This document shows, in pieces, positions 10,041 to 19,016 of a DNA stretch of 64,000 nucleotides (the first letter of the stretch is position 1; each line of letters starts with the position of its first letter). The stretch lies in contig CM037879.1 of assembly GCA_021292165.1 (NCBI GenBank), forward strand, positions 39,462,339-39,526,338, in the 5' to 3' direction. The notes beneath the pieces are model-generated. The model was given only the letters and a program-made list of their open reading frames with translations. It did no database searches and was not told the origin of the DNA. Source of the stretch: Shinisaurus crocodilurus. Taxonomy: Eukaryota > Chordata > Lepidosauria > Squamata > Shinisauridae. The position numbers were made by a program, and so were the translations under genes.

Positions 10041-10780
10041 CTTGAATGGGGTCCACTTTCTTCTTTGTCATGGCATTCCCTGCCATGCCAACACAATCCA
10101 CCCCACAGTCCCCACTGCTAATGCTTTCCTTTCCTCCCCAGTGAAAGGCCACCTATTTACCACCAGCGTACCACTTCTGCCTCTTTCCTGCTGCTTGCCT
10201 GATACCCCATTCCATTTCCCAGTTCTCTGTCCCAGGAATTAAAGGTGTAAAGACCTGCCACAAGTACATATTTGATGCCAAAGTGTCTATTGCTGGTTTT
10301 CAGATTTTTTCCTTTGGTTTTGTTTACATTCCCATTTGTCTGATGTACATTTTTGAAGTAGTATTTTGATGCACAAAGGCACTTATTTCAAGGAAGGAGT
10401 AATTACTTCATATAACCATACATTTTTGAAATGCACTTTCCCCCTTCAGTTTCCCAGGCAGTGACAGATCTCTGGAGTAGGGCTCTAAGATTCAAAGCTG
10501 GGGAACATTCGTAGACCGTTAAAGCTCCTGATGCTGCAGAAAAGGCAGCCACAGCATCTTTTGCCCATTTTTCCCCAGTCCTGCTTTCCATTCATTCCCC
10601 AACCTGCACCATTGATCAGGATTCCAAGTATGTCACACATCAAGTAGCCTTCGAGGGAATGGGCAGGAGAAGTCACCGATGCTGCCTTAATCTCCTCCTG
10701 CATGGAGAGATTTAAAAGTTCTCCAGCTTTTAAAAGTTCTCCAGCAACCTTACAGAAGGTCAAACTAGAAGTGAATCAAT
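10041..10780. other. Intron 1 sequence, no feature recognised
   Basis: Non-repetitive-looking sequence with a short tandem 'taaaagttctccagc' near 10711-10745. No coding signal. Confidence 0.35.
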
Positions 10781-10784
10781 TCAC

Positions 10785-11122
10785 AAAATTAGCAGTTGTG
10801 TGACTGGCTTTTTAAACGTAAGTGATTACGGTGTTGGAGTGGTCTAGAGTCTAGTGTGGGGATGGGGGGTTAACCCTTTGTCCCGGCCCCCACGCCTACC
10901 CCATAGCCCTGATCTGGATTGTGGCCCCTGCTCCGATTTCCATAGGAAAGAAAGCTCCCATTCACTCCAATACAAAAAGTAGTTTTGGGGACTCTGAAAG
11001 GAATTGGGACCATGGTAGGGGGCAGAGGATTAACCCTCTCCTGCCCCCACACCAAAGTCCTGATCTGGGCTGGGAGGCCCACACCTGCAATTTACTTTTA
11101 AAAAGCCATTCACACAATTGCT
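10785..11122. mobile_element. Foldback MITE, about 340 bp
   Basis: The left end (aattagcagttgtgtgactg, then gctttttaaacgtaa) is the inverted copy of the right end (ttacttttaaaaagccattc, then acacaattgctaatt). Inner arms 'gggttaaccctttgtcccgg' and 'gattaaccctctcctgcccc' also pair. No coding content. Confidence 0.65.
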
Positions 11123-11696
11123 AATTGCTGTATTTTTATATCCAGAGAACCATTTCCACATCAACTTTCTGTTGAGAAACTCTGCATGTCCCCCATGGAA
11201 CGACCTGCAGGTCAAGCTGCTTCAGAGGATCCCATCTCTGAAGCTGGTATTGGGGTGGGGGTGGGGAATCCAACATTGGCAGCAATGTGTTCCTCCCACC
11301 CAGCAAATAGCATCCCAGTGTGGAAAAAGGGCTTCCCCAGGTATGAACAGACCTGGCGTGAGTGCAGTCTATATACTGGTGATTATGCTCCACTCCCAGT
11401 AAAAACTTCCCTGCATATAAATATTTCAGGCTGTAAACTAGTTCTCATCCCATTCTTCCTGATGTGTGCTAGTTTTCTACATGCAAGGAAATTTGGGGGT
11501 GATGTTGCATTTAAACATACGGTCCTCCACCCTCAGCCTAAATTGGTAGAGGACTGACACAGCTGTACCATCATGTGACTGCCTCTGTGTCTCCCATATG
11601 CATTAGAGGGGCGAGGTCAGGGCACTGATGGGGACGGACGGACATGCATGCAAGGAATGTATTAAAACGTCTCCTCTCCCTTGTTTGCCTCTGCAG

Positions 11697-11819
11697 CTTC
11701 ATGGATATTGTTACCAAGACAGCAATGACATCTCTGACACACTGACTGCTATCACAGAACTGGGTTCGCCGCTGGAGATGATACAGCTTTTACAGACTTC
11801 CTGGGAGGACAGATTTCGC
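11697..11819 (+). CDS. PKDCC: PKDCC (VLK) exon 2: kinase-domain exon, 41 codons
   Basis: Encodes the 41 residues from [11 protein letters not shown] to [11 protein letters not shown], which match the vertebrate secreted tyrosine kinase PKDCC/VLK as I know it. The exon follows a pyrimidine-rich acceptor ending ctgcag and is followed by gtaagt at 11820. It is 123 bp and phase 0 at both ends, so it joins exon 3 in frame and could be skipped without a frameshift. PKDCC acts in the secretory pathway and outside the cell, where it phosphorylates tyrosines of extracellular proteins. Exon 1 is not in the window. The exon is bracketed by near-identical direct repeats (9693-10040 and 11852-12198). Confidence 0.95.
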
Positions 11820-11851
11820 GTAAGTGCAGTTGGAAAGTTAGAATCCTGAGA

Positions 11852-12198
11852 GGTTTTAGCCTTTACCCATGTTCAGAATATATGTAGAGCAGACTTCCCC
11901 AACCTGGTGCCCTCTGGATGTATCAGACTACCTACAACTCCCAGAAGCCAAGTGCAGAGGCACCAGGGCTCCAAAGTCCATGGCACAAGTATCAGTGCTG
12001 CAGTGGGCCCAGCTGGGGTGCTGAGGCCCCGGTAGCTGCCTGAGAATGCTGCATGCTGACGCCGAGCCTAGTTGCATACAAGATGAGTGTATTCCTGGCA
12101 TAAAGCTATTAAATATTGTTGTTGTTGTTAAATATCCTGCCTTTTTTCCTCTTGCAAGGAACCCAAGGCAGCTTACATAGTCCTCCCCCTCTCCATTT
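11852..12198 (+). repeat. Local direct duplication, copy 2 (347 bp)
   Basis: Near-identical partner of 9693-10040, starting 32 bp after the exon 2 donor. The minus-strand CORE-SINE piece at its right end continues beyond the copy boundary (to about 12235), so this looks like the ancestral locus. Confidence 0.95.
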
Positions 12199-12235
12199 TA
12201 TCCTCACAACAACCCTGTGAGGTAGGTTAGGTTTT
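12128..12235 (-). mobile_element. CORE-SINE fragment (3' half)
   Basis: On the - strand it reads 'aacctacctcacagggttgt', then 'gaggataaaatggagag', then 'ccttgggttccttgcaag'. This is the core and tail of the family whose fuller copies are at 24.97 and 42.36 kb. The tRNA-like head is missing. Confidence 0.75.
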
Positions 12236-12687
12236 GTACCTGTGGGGTCACACTGAAATAGATCCATGGCATGGATGTGTTTGTGTGTCTCTTGTAGCAT
12301 GATGTCATTGGGTTCAGTTGTGACGAGGTGAAGTGGCTGCCATTTGCTCTGGGCCATCCAGAAAGCCAACACAGAGGCGGGCTTTGAAATGGCTCTTTCC
12401 AGGATGACATTGGCACATTGCGTAAAGTCTGCTTATAAGAGATTTAAGTGTGCATCCGTAGCATTAGCCTTCATTTCCCTCCGAGGACCTCTGAGGGCCA
12501 AATTAGTATGCCAAAGAACAGGGGAAAATTGCGCGCACACTTGGCACTCGGATGCCTTGAGTCTGCTTCTAATGATGAAGAAGGCTGAAGGTCTGTTGTC
12601 ATTTTCCATGCTCTGTAACAATAAACAGACATTAGGATTTCCCTCCCAGGAAAGCCAGGCGTGACAATTTGGCTTTTGTTATTTCAG

Positions 12688-12959
12688 ATATGCTTAAGCT
12701 TAGTTCGGCTTCTACATTACCTGGCCCACTCTCCCCTTGGCTCCGTGACTCTCTTGGATTTCCGACCTCGGCAGTTTGTGATTGTGAACGGAGAGCTCAA
12801 AGTGACGGATCTGGATGACGCCAGCATCGAGGAGAGTTCCTGTGCTAGCAGCAGGGACTGTTTCATGGAGTTTCCCGCAAGAAACTTCTCTCTTCCTTGT
12901 TCTGTTGAGGGCAAATGCCAAAGTATGAATGAGAAGAGGAATCTTTACAATGCATACAG
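12688..12959 (+). CDS. PKDCC: PKDCC (VLK) exon 3: catalytic and metal-binding region
   Basis: Encodes 90 codons plus two bases (AG of an Arg codon), from [12 protein letters not shown] to [10 protein letters not shown]. In the 280-residue partial protein, residues 63-71 (LLDFRPRQF) hold the Asp that in this atypical kinase family stands at the catalytic-loop position. Residues 80-86 (VTDLDDA) hold the DLD motif that replaces DFG (D82). The [10 protein letters not shown] segment has an NFS glycosylation sequon (N107) and cysteines expected of a secreted kinase. The acceptor is ttatttcag and the donor is ag/gtattg, a non-consensus but valid GT. The match to PKDCC is strong over the whole exon. 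Confidence 0.97.
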
Positions 12960-13039
12960 GTATTGAAACAGCTGGACAGAAATTGCACAGGTCACAATAA
13001 CTTTGGATATATGCTGAAAAGGAAAAAGATATATTTAGT

Positions 13040-13250
13040 AGGAGAAACTAATGGTACGAGCTGCTTGACAGTGGAACAGACCGCCTCGGGAGGAGGTAGG
13101 CTCTTCTTCACTGGTGGTATTTAAATACAGTCCGGACAGCCACCTGACATAGGGATGCTGTTGTTGAATCCCACACTGAAAATCCTGCATTGAGCCAAGG
13201 GTTGGACTAGATGACTTCCAAGGTCCCTTTCAACTCTATGATTCTATGCC
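13040..13250 (+). mobile_element. CR1 3'-end fragment
   Basis: Contains 'ggtatttaaatacagtccgg', then 'gacagccacctgacatag', then 'gttggactagatgacttcca' and a terminal 'caactctatgattctatgc'. This is the last part of CR1 ORF2 plus its 3' UTR with the ATTCTATG end. Strongly 5'-truncated, as most CR1 copies are. Confidence 0.85.
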
Positions 13251-13800
13251 AGACGTAACATTTTAAGAGCAGTTGCCAGGTGGTTATTCATCTGTGGAGT
13301 GAACCCAGCTTTGCTAGTGGTGTTGCAAACATGCACACGGGCAAGCTAAATGCTGGATCAATGATGTATCATTGTCTTGCTTCTCGTTTTATGTATTAGA
13401 TATGCTGCCCACATTTTAAAAACATTTACTTTAAAGAGGCACATACATGTATGCATATATTGTTCATCTTTCGCTTTAAAAAGAAAACAAAAAAACTCAC
13501 ACATTAATAATCAACTACAAAACCAGATTTGGGGAGGGAGAAAGAACTGCATTCAATAGGTGCTCTCCACATATGGCTTTTCCCCCTGGTTCAACAACTT
13601 GCAAAACTGTTTTCCCCCCAAAGCTTGGCCCTGACAGGGAAAAAAATGCATACATTTTGAAGGCAGTGATGATGCTATCAAATCGCCTAGACCATGCTTA
13701 AAATACTATCTCTTGTCTTTTCCATTGAATGGACTATGCCATTCTTGGAGATGATCAATCTGAATGGCTGATTTTTGCTTTACAATTATTTGTCTCCTGC
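13251..13800. other. Intron 3 sequence, no feature recognised
   Basis: AT-rich unique-looking sequence. No coding frame with family similarity. Confidence 0.3.
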
Positions 13801-14100
13801 TATATTAATCCGAAGATTTTCAGAGTGGCTTATAATTAAAACATTCTAAATACCCCCAGCAAAAATACTTTTAATAGCAGCACAATTGGTGCACTCTCAA
13901 ATAAAACAAAAACATAGTTCCAGATTAAATTCAGTCTGAAAGGTGATAAGAAAAGGCTCAGGTGAATACAAAGCTCTTCACGTGGCCCTGAAAGGACAAT
14001 AGAACTGGAGCCAGGCAAGGCTCCCTGGGGACAGTATTTCATAGCTTGGGCCCCACAACAGACCAGACCCTTTTCCTGGTCACTTCTCCCCACCCCCATA
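13801..14100 (-). repeat. Unclassified interspersed-repeat fragment
   Basis: The minus-strand context 'tggggccc..ctatgaaatac' with the + strand words 'acagtatttcatagcttggg' and 'ccctgaaaggacaatagaac' resembles the 3' UTR region of an old LINE. Family and limits are uncertain. Confidence 0.35.
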
Positions 14101-14235
14101 AGGTGGGGGGACTCAGAGACTGACTGCCAGGGATTATCTTAATGTTGAGATAAGTTCATGTGGTAGAAGGAGGTCAAGGGGGAGGTCCCTAAGAAATTTT
14201 CTAGAAAGACAGAAACATAAAGGGAACAGAGCACT

Positions 14236-15357
14236 ATGGAAGGAAAGGAATCTGCAGTGGTGGTGACCTGCAATGTGTGTGCAATGTTTGTTTTCCTGCT
14301 GGAGATCAACATGACCTACACGTGCAACAAGTGCAAGCTGGTCACGCTGTTGGAAGAAAAGGTCAGAGGACTGGAGCAGCAAGTGTCAACCCTCAGGAGT
14401 ATAAGAGAGAGTGAAGAGTTCTTAGACAGAACGGTGGATCTACAGCAGCAAAGCGTAGAACAGGAGCCAGAAGGGCAACGGCAGGATGAGGCGGAGTCGG
14501 AGACTGCTGAGGCAAGGGAAAATAATGTAAGGGGAACTCCCTGGAAAAGGGTGGCTGTTAGGAGCAGAAGAACTAGAAGACATTCTGCGCCTGTGGAAGC
14601 AGTGGAGCTATGGAACCACTTCCAAGTACTTGGGGACGAGAGCAGAGGACAGCCTGCAGAGGACGAATTTCCGGGCACCCAACGTGACAGTGAGCAAGAG
14701 GCTGAAGGTCAGTCAAGTGGAGGCAATCAAACCAAGGCCTACAGCAAGAGAAAGAGAAGAGTACTAGTAGTGGGAGACTCCCTCCTGCGGGGGATCGAAG
14801 CCAAAGTATGTCGCGAAGACCCATGGACTCACCAGGTGTGCTGTCTCCCCGGGGCACGGATTAAGGATGTGACAGAGCAGCTGCCGAGGCTCATACAGCC
14901 CACCGACACATACCCCTTTCTTCTCTTCCACGTGGGTACAAATGATACTGCCAAGCGGAGTTACAAAGAAATCACAGCAGACTTTGAAGAGTTGGGAAGG
15001 AAACTCAAGAACTTTGGGGCCCAGATAGTTTTCTCATCCATCCTTCCAGTACTTGGAAGAGGCATAGAAAGGGAAAGAAAAATACTCCGAGTGAATGACT
15101 GGCTACGAAGGTGGTGCCGACGTGAGGGATTTGGATTCTGGGACCACGGGCTACACTTCCTGGAAGATGGACTGCTGGCAAAGGATGGGTTGCACCTCAC
15201 AAGGACTGGGAAGAATGTGTTTGGCCACAGCATGAGGAACTTAATCAGGAGGGCTTTAAACTGGTCCAACAGGGGAGGGAGACATAAACTCGGGGGTACC
15301 ATTGGAAGAAGGCCTCTGTACCACAACGGAGAGAACAGCTCCAGCGGTGCCCAATGA
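14236..15357 (+). CDS. CR1 ORF1 protein with SGNH/GDSL esterase-like domain (373 aa, intact)
   Basis: Open from ATG to stop with no breaks. The N-terminus has paired cysteines (CNVC at 12-15, CNKC at 30-33) followed by a heptad-like helical stretch (about 36-60) suited to a coiled coil. A charged linker leads to an SGNH hydrolase-like domain: block I VVGDSLLRG with S182, block III HVGTNDTAK with N236 and D237, and block V DGLH with D317 and H320. ORF1 proteins of CR1/L2-type LINEs carry such an esterase domain and bind nucleic acid. The stop overlaps the start region of ORF2. An open ORF1 beside a wrecked ORF2 suggests a fairly young copy that lost ORF2 through a rearrangement. Confidence 0.9.
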   Translation: MEGKESAVVVTCNVCAMFVFLLEINMTYTCNKCKLVTLLEEKVRGLEQQVSTLRSIRESEEFLDRTVDLQQQSVEQEPEGQRQDEAESETAEARENNVRGTPWKRVAVRSRRTRRHSAPVEAVELWNHFQVLGDESRGQPAEDEFPGTQRDSEQEAEGQSSGGNQTKAYSKRKRRVLVVGDSLLRGIEAKVCREDPWTHQVCCLPGARIKDVTEQLPRLIQPTDTYPFLLFHVGTNDTAKRSYKEITADFEELGRKLKNFGAQIVFSSILPVLGRGIERERKILRVNDWLRRWCRREGFGFWDHGLHFLEDGLLAKDGLHLTRTGKNVFGHSMRNLIRRALNWSNRGGRHKLGGTIGRRPLYHNGENSSSGAQ

Positions 15358-15950
15358 TAGTCTACCACAAAATGTAGGGGAAAAGTCGGACTATAAAGCA
15401 CATAGTCTTCGATGTCTCTATACTAATGCCCAGAGTATGGGCAACAAACAGGACGAATTTGAACTCTTGATACATGAGGGCAAATACGACTTGATAGGGA
15501 TAACTGAAACCTGGTGGGATGACTCCCATGGCTGGAATACAGCAATTGAAGGGTATAACTTGTTCAAAAGGAACAGAAGCAACAGAAAGGGAGGTGGAGT
15601 TGCGCTGTATGTTAAAGATACGTTTCTCTGCACAGAGATACAGGAAGAGGAGCTTGGCAGCACCATTGAGAGCATCTGGGTTAAAATAAAGGGGTAAAGG
15701 ATAAGATTAACATGGCGGTTGGAGTCTACTTCAAGGAGAAGAGGAGGATGAAGCTTTTGAAAAGCAAATTGCAAATGTTTCAAGGAGGCATGATGTGGTA
15801 GTAATGGGGGACTTCAATTTCCCTGATATCTGTTGGGAGACTTATTCAGCCAAACATGGCCCCTCCAAGAAATTCCTGAGTTGTCAGGCTATCCTTGACC
15901 TGATTCTAACCAACAGAGACGAGTTAGTGGATAAAGTGGCAGTTTCGGGA
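15358..15950 (+). pseudogene. CR1 ORF2, apurinic endonuclease part (broken)
   Basis: The first stretch, open to a stop at 15695-15697, reads SLRCLYTNAQSMGNKQDEFE and then YDLIGITETWW, the opening motifs of the APE-type endonuclease, and RKGGGVALYVKD. After the stop, frame-shifted sequence still reads [13 protein letters not shown] and [12 protein letters not shown], later endonuclease motifs. Sequence then jumps to the RT C-terminus. Not functional. Confidence 0.88.
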
Positions 15951-17095
15951 ACAGAATGAAATTTAATAGGGATAAATACCAAGTGCTGCACCTAGGGAGA
16001 GGAAACCAAATGCAGAGTTACAGAATGGGGGACACTTGGCTCAACAATACTACAAGTGAGAACAGGGCCGGTGCTACCGCTAGGCTGACCCAGGCGGCTG
16101 CCTAGGGCGCGTGGCGGAAGAGGGCGCAGAAACGCTGCGCTCCTTCCTCGCCACCGGCGCGCTCCTGCCCCGCCTCGCCGACAAAGGCACCGGTCCGCAA
16201 CCACCAGGTCTCTGTGTGGGGGGGGATTGTGGGCGCCGGGCGGGCTCGCCGTCGCGCTCGGCTTTCCTCTGCGCCCGGAGCTAGGCTGGGTCAGGAGCAG
16301 CGCGCGGCGGCGGCGGCGACCGGTTGGCAGCGGGAAAAGCGGCTGCTGGAGGAGGAGGCGGGCGGCGGGCGCTGGGCAAGCAGGCATTTCCCGGCTGCTT
16401 TGCTCCGGAGCCCTCCCCCCCTGGCATGAGAGGGGGGCGGCGGGGTGCTAAATATATGCCAGCCTAGGGCGCCAAACTGCCCTGCACCGGTCCTGAGTGA
16501 GAAGGATCTTGGAATTGTGGTAGATCATAAACTGAATATGAGCCAGCAATGCGATGTGGCTGCAAAGAAGGCAAATGCTATTTTGGGCTGCATTAATAGA
16601 AGTATAGCTTCCAAATCGCGTGAAGCGATAATTCCCCTTTACTCGGCACTGGTTAGGCCTCATCTTGAGTACTGCGTCCAGTTCTGGGCACCACACTTTA
16701 AGAAGGACATAGACAAACTGGAGAGGGTTCAGAGGAGGGCAACAAGGATGATAAAGGGACTGGAAACAAGGCCCTATGAGGAGAGACTGAAAGAACTGGG
16801 CATGTTTAGCCTTCAGAAGAGGAGACTGAGGGGAGATATGATCGCACTCTTCCAGTACTTGAAGGGATGTCACACAGAGGAGGGCCAGGATCTCTTCTCG
16901 ATCATCCCAGTTTGCAGGACATGGAATAATGGGCTCAAGTTACAGGAACCTAGATTCCACCTAAACATCAGGAAAAAATTCCTGACTGTTAGAGCAATAA
17001 GACAATGGAATCAACTACCTATGGAGGTGGTGGGCTCTCCCAGTCTGGAGGCATTCAAGGTGCAACTGGACAATCATCTGTCAGAGATGCTTTGA
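15951..17095 (+). pseudogene. CR1 ORF2, C-terminal part, split by a hAT element
   Basis: The piece before the insertion reads [16 protein letters not shown] and TWLNNTTSE. The piece after it (from 16496) reads EKDLGIVVDHKLNMSQQCDV, then RPHLEYCVQFW and LERVQRRATRMIKG, up to a stop after HLSEML. These are the conserved thumb and C-terminal blocks of CR1 ORF2. Removing the insertion and one target duplication restores the reading frame exactly at TTSEKDLG. Confidence 0.9.
16063..16495. mobile_element. Non-autonomous GC-rich hAT element inserted in CR1
   Basis: A 433-bp insertion with termini CAGGGCCGGTGC and, as reverse complement of its right end, CAGGACCGGTGC (11 of 12 matching). It is flanked by exact 8-bp duplications AGTGAGAA (16055-16062 and 16496-16503). 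The interior is about 70% G+C or more with many CGs, and its short open frames encode low-complexity Arg/Ala/Pro sequence without family resemblance. hAT membership rests on the 8-bp duplication and the CAGGG-type ends. Confidence 0.93.
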
Positions 17096-17185
17096 CCTGG
17101 ATTCCTGCACTGAGCAGGGGGTTGGACTCAATGGCCTTGTAGGCCCCTTCCAACTCTACTTTTCTATGATTCTATGATTCTAAGG

Positions 17186-17434
17186 CAGTCCTTTAAGTAG
17201 ACTAGAAAACTTGGTTATGAGCACATAGGTTATGAGCACTTGGTTATGAGCACCTACAGGATAGACACACATAGGATAGAGGGCTTTGATCTCTACAATT
17301 GCATCTCCTCTGGCGTCAGAGGAGGTGATCTGCAGCATCTGATGGCCCCTCAGCCGCTATCTAGGAGCCATAGAATTGCTCTCTAAATTGGCTTAAGTTA
17401 CAAGTGGGTAGATTTTAATTGAATGTTAGGCGAA
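17186..17434. other. Short intron 3 spacer
   Basis: Contains an imperfect tandem 'gagcac.taggttatgagcac' near 17219-17252. Nothing else recognised. Confidence 0.35.
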
Positions 17435-17516
17435 ACTTCTTGAGGTAAGAGAAATTCGACAGTAGAACCAATTGCTTAGAGGAGTGATGGGCTTTCCCTC
17501 ACTGGAGGTCTTCAAG

Positions 17517-17825
17517 CATAAGAACATTAAGAAGAGCCATGCTGGATCAGACCAAAGGTCCATCTAGTCCAGCATTATGTTCACACAGTGGCCAACCAGC
17601 TGCCCACGGGAAACCCACAAGCAGGACATGAGTGCAACAGCACCCTCCTGCCCATGTTCCCCAGCAACTGGTGTACACAGACATACTGCATCTGACACTG
17701 GAGGTAGCATATAGCCAACAGGATTAGTAGTCATTGATAGTCTCATCCTCCATGAATTTGTCTAATCCCCTTTTAAAGCCATCCAAATTGGGGACTATTA
17801 CTACATCTTGTGGTAAAGATGTAAG
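17517..17825 (-). mobile_element. LINE 3'-end fragment nested in CR1
   Basis: Begins 'ataagaacattaagaagagc' and includes 'catgctggatcagaccaaag' and 'cccttttaaagccatccaaa'. On the - strand this is the RT C-terminal tail family that reads, in better copies, NLDGFKRGLDKFM (compare 33.8-34.3, 36.9 and 63.3-64.0 kb). The word AAGC occurs at both junctions and may be a short target duplication. Confidence 0.75.
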
Positions 17826-17909
17826 CAGAGCCTGGACAGGCGTCTATTAGGGATGCTCTTGCGATGGATTTCCTGCATTGAGCTGGGGGTTGTTCTTGAT
17901 GGCCTGCAG

Positions 17910-18045
17910 CAGGGGTAGGCAGAAGGTAGATCTCCAGATGTTTTGGACTTCAATACCCAGAAGCCCCTGCTAGCATGGCCAATGGTCAGGAATGCTGTAA
18001 ATTGAAGTCCAAAACATCTGGAGGTCTACTTTCTGCCCACCCCTG
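17910..18045. mobile_element. Palindromic hAT MITE with 8-bp target duplication
   Basis: A 136-bp foldback beginning CAGGGGTAGGCAGAAGGTAG and ending with the complementary sequence CCCACCCCTG. Arms share 'ctccagatgttttggacttc'. Flanks are GCCTGCAG (17902-17909) and GCCTACAG (18046-18053), 7 of 8 identical. Different sequence but same design and length as the element at 7773-7910. Confidence 0.88.
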
Positions 18046-18182
18046 GCCTACAGGAGCCTCTGTACTTCTATAACTCTCTGAACTGGGGTCTAACTCCCAT
18101 GTTATATTCACAAAATTCATATGCTGCTAATAAAGAATCTTGTATTAATCCTTTCTGGTAGCGAGTTTTTTTTTTAATTTTC

Positions 18183-18660
18183 TCCCCAGGTGTGATTAAA
18201 AAGCTTTTTTAATATTTTATTTATTTATTTAAGCTGCTTCTATTATTTATTTATTTCTTATATTTATTAATCGCCCATCTGGCCGGTCACCCGGCCAGAT
18301 GGGTGATATACCACTTGACATCCCAGGTTTACATAAAAACACATACAATACACTATAAAAACCACTATAAAAACAGTATAAAACAATAAATACCTTTAAA
18401 ACATTACAATAAATCAGTAAAACACAGCATGATTGATTACAAATCAGGGAAAGCCCGAGTGAACAAATGTGTTTTTAAGAGGCATTTGCAGCTTGCCACA
18501 GTTTCAGCGTCTCAAATCATACGTGGGAGACTGTTCCAATGGGTGGGTGCCACTACTGAGAAGGCCCACGTATGTGTCTTACCCTCCTCTAAAGCCAGCA
18601 TAGAAACACAGGCTACTAGCCTCTTAGCAGGCTAGTAAATGTTTTTGCAGGCTAATAACT
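18183..18660 (-). mobile_element. Probable LINE 3'-UTR fragment
   Basis: Contains (TTTA)n runs, the hairpin 'ccatctggccggtcacccgg', and minus-strand wording such as 'gaacagtctcccacgtatga' and 'agtggcacccacccattgg' seen in 3' parts of reptile LINEs. Limits and family are uncertain. Confidence 0.45.
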
Positions 18661-19008
18661 TCTGTGGGCTTATTTACAATGCTGGTCCAGTTTAGTTAAG
18701 ACTGCTAACATCTCCTGCACTCCATTTTGAGACTTTTACAAACTGCAGACTTTGGAGCCATAACATCATGCTCTGCATTCCCCCCCCCTCCTCCTCACAA
18801 CCCCGATTTGATTAACATCAAGGCTGAAAGAAAATTGAAGAACTCAAAAGTTTGCTTACTACTTCATGACAGTTTAATTGGTTCTAATAAGATATTGCCT
18901 GAATGTGGAGAGTCATTTTGGATAGTCATTTTTGCAAATTATATCATGCAAATTGCTCAGTTTACATAATTTTTGCAGGTTGCAGAATTACAGGTTGTAG
19001 GTTGCAGA
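18661..19008. other. Intron 3 spacer
   Basis: Unclassified. Ends in a small array of 'aggttgcag/caggttgtag' words (about 18977-19016), one of which was the hAT target. Confidence 0.35.
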
Positions 19009-19016
19009 GTAGGTTG

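Larger units (their letters stand above)
11820..12687 (+). other. PKDCC intron 2 (868 bp)
   Basis: GT..AG intron. It contains duplication copy 2, a minus-strand CORE-SINE piece, and about 450 bp of unclassified sequence before the acceptor (ttatttcag). Confidence 0.9.
14101..17185 (+). mobile_element. CR1 LINE, 5'-complete-looking but internally deleted, with hAT insertion
   Basis: Layout: a probable 5' UTR (about 14101-14235), an intact ORF1 (14236-15357), ORF2 endonuclease sequence (about 15356-15950), a deletion junction near 15950, RT C-terminal sequence (about 15955-17095, interrupted by a hAT element at 16063-16495), and a 3' UTR ending in (ATTCTATG)-type repeats at 17162-17182. The junction joins the end of the endonuclease ([19 protein letters not shown]) to the late RT region ([16 protein letters not shown]), so the RT palm is gone. 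Its 3' UTR (gagcagggggttggactcaa ... ccttccaactct) is the likely source type for the tail of the 5S-like SINEs in the window. Confidence 0.92.
17435..18085 (+). mobile_element. CR1 3' fragment split by two later insertions
   Basis: CR1 sequence runs to 'ggaggtcttcaagc' (about 17516), resumes at 'agcagagcctggacaggcgt' (about 17826), is interrupted again at 17909, and ends 'acaggagcctctgtacttct'. The interruptions are a minus-strand LINE piece and a palindromic MITE, giving a relative age order: CR1 oldest. Confidence 0.82.

Noticed and set aside
1..11696. PKDCC exon 1
   Set aside because: No segment resembles the PKDCC N-terminus or N-lobe; exon 1 is presumably upstream of the window.
12661..12966. 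Start of PKDCC exon 3 at the ATG-less open frame edge or earlier
   Set aside because: The acceptor ttatttcag at 12679-12687 and the protein match both place the exon start at 12688.
16100..16440. CpG island promoter in intron 3
   Set aside because: The GC-rich block coincides exactly with the inserted hAT element, so it is mobile-element sequence, though it could still influence methylation.
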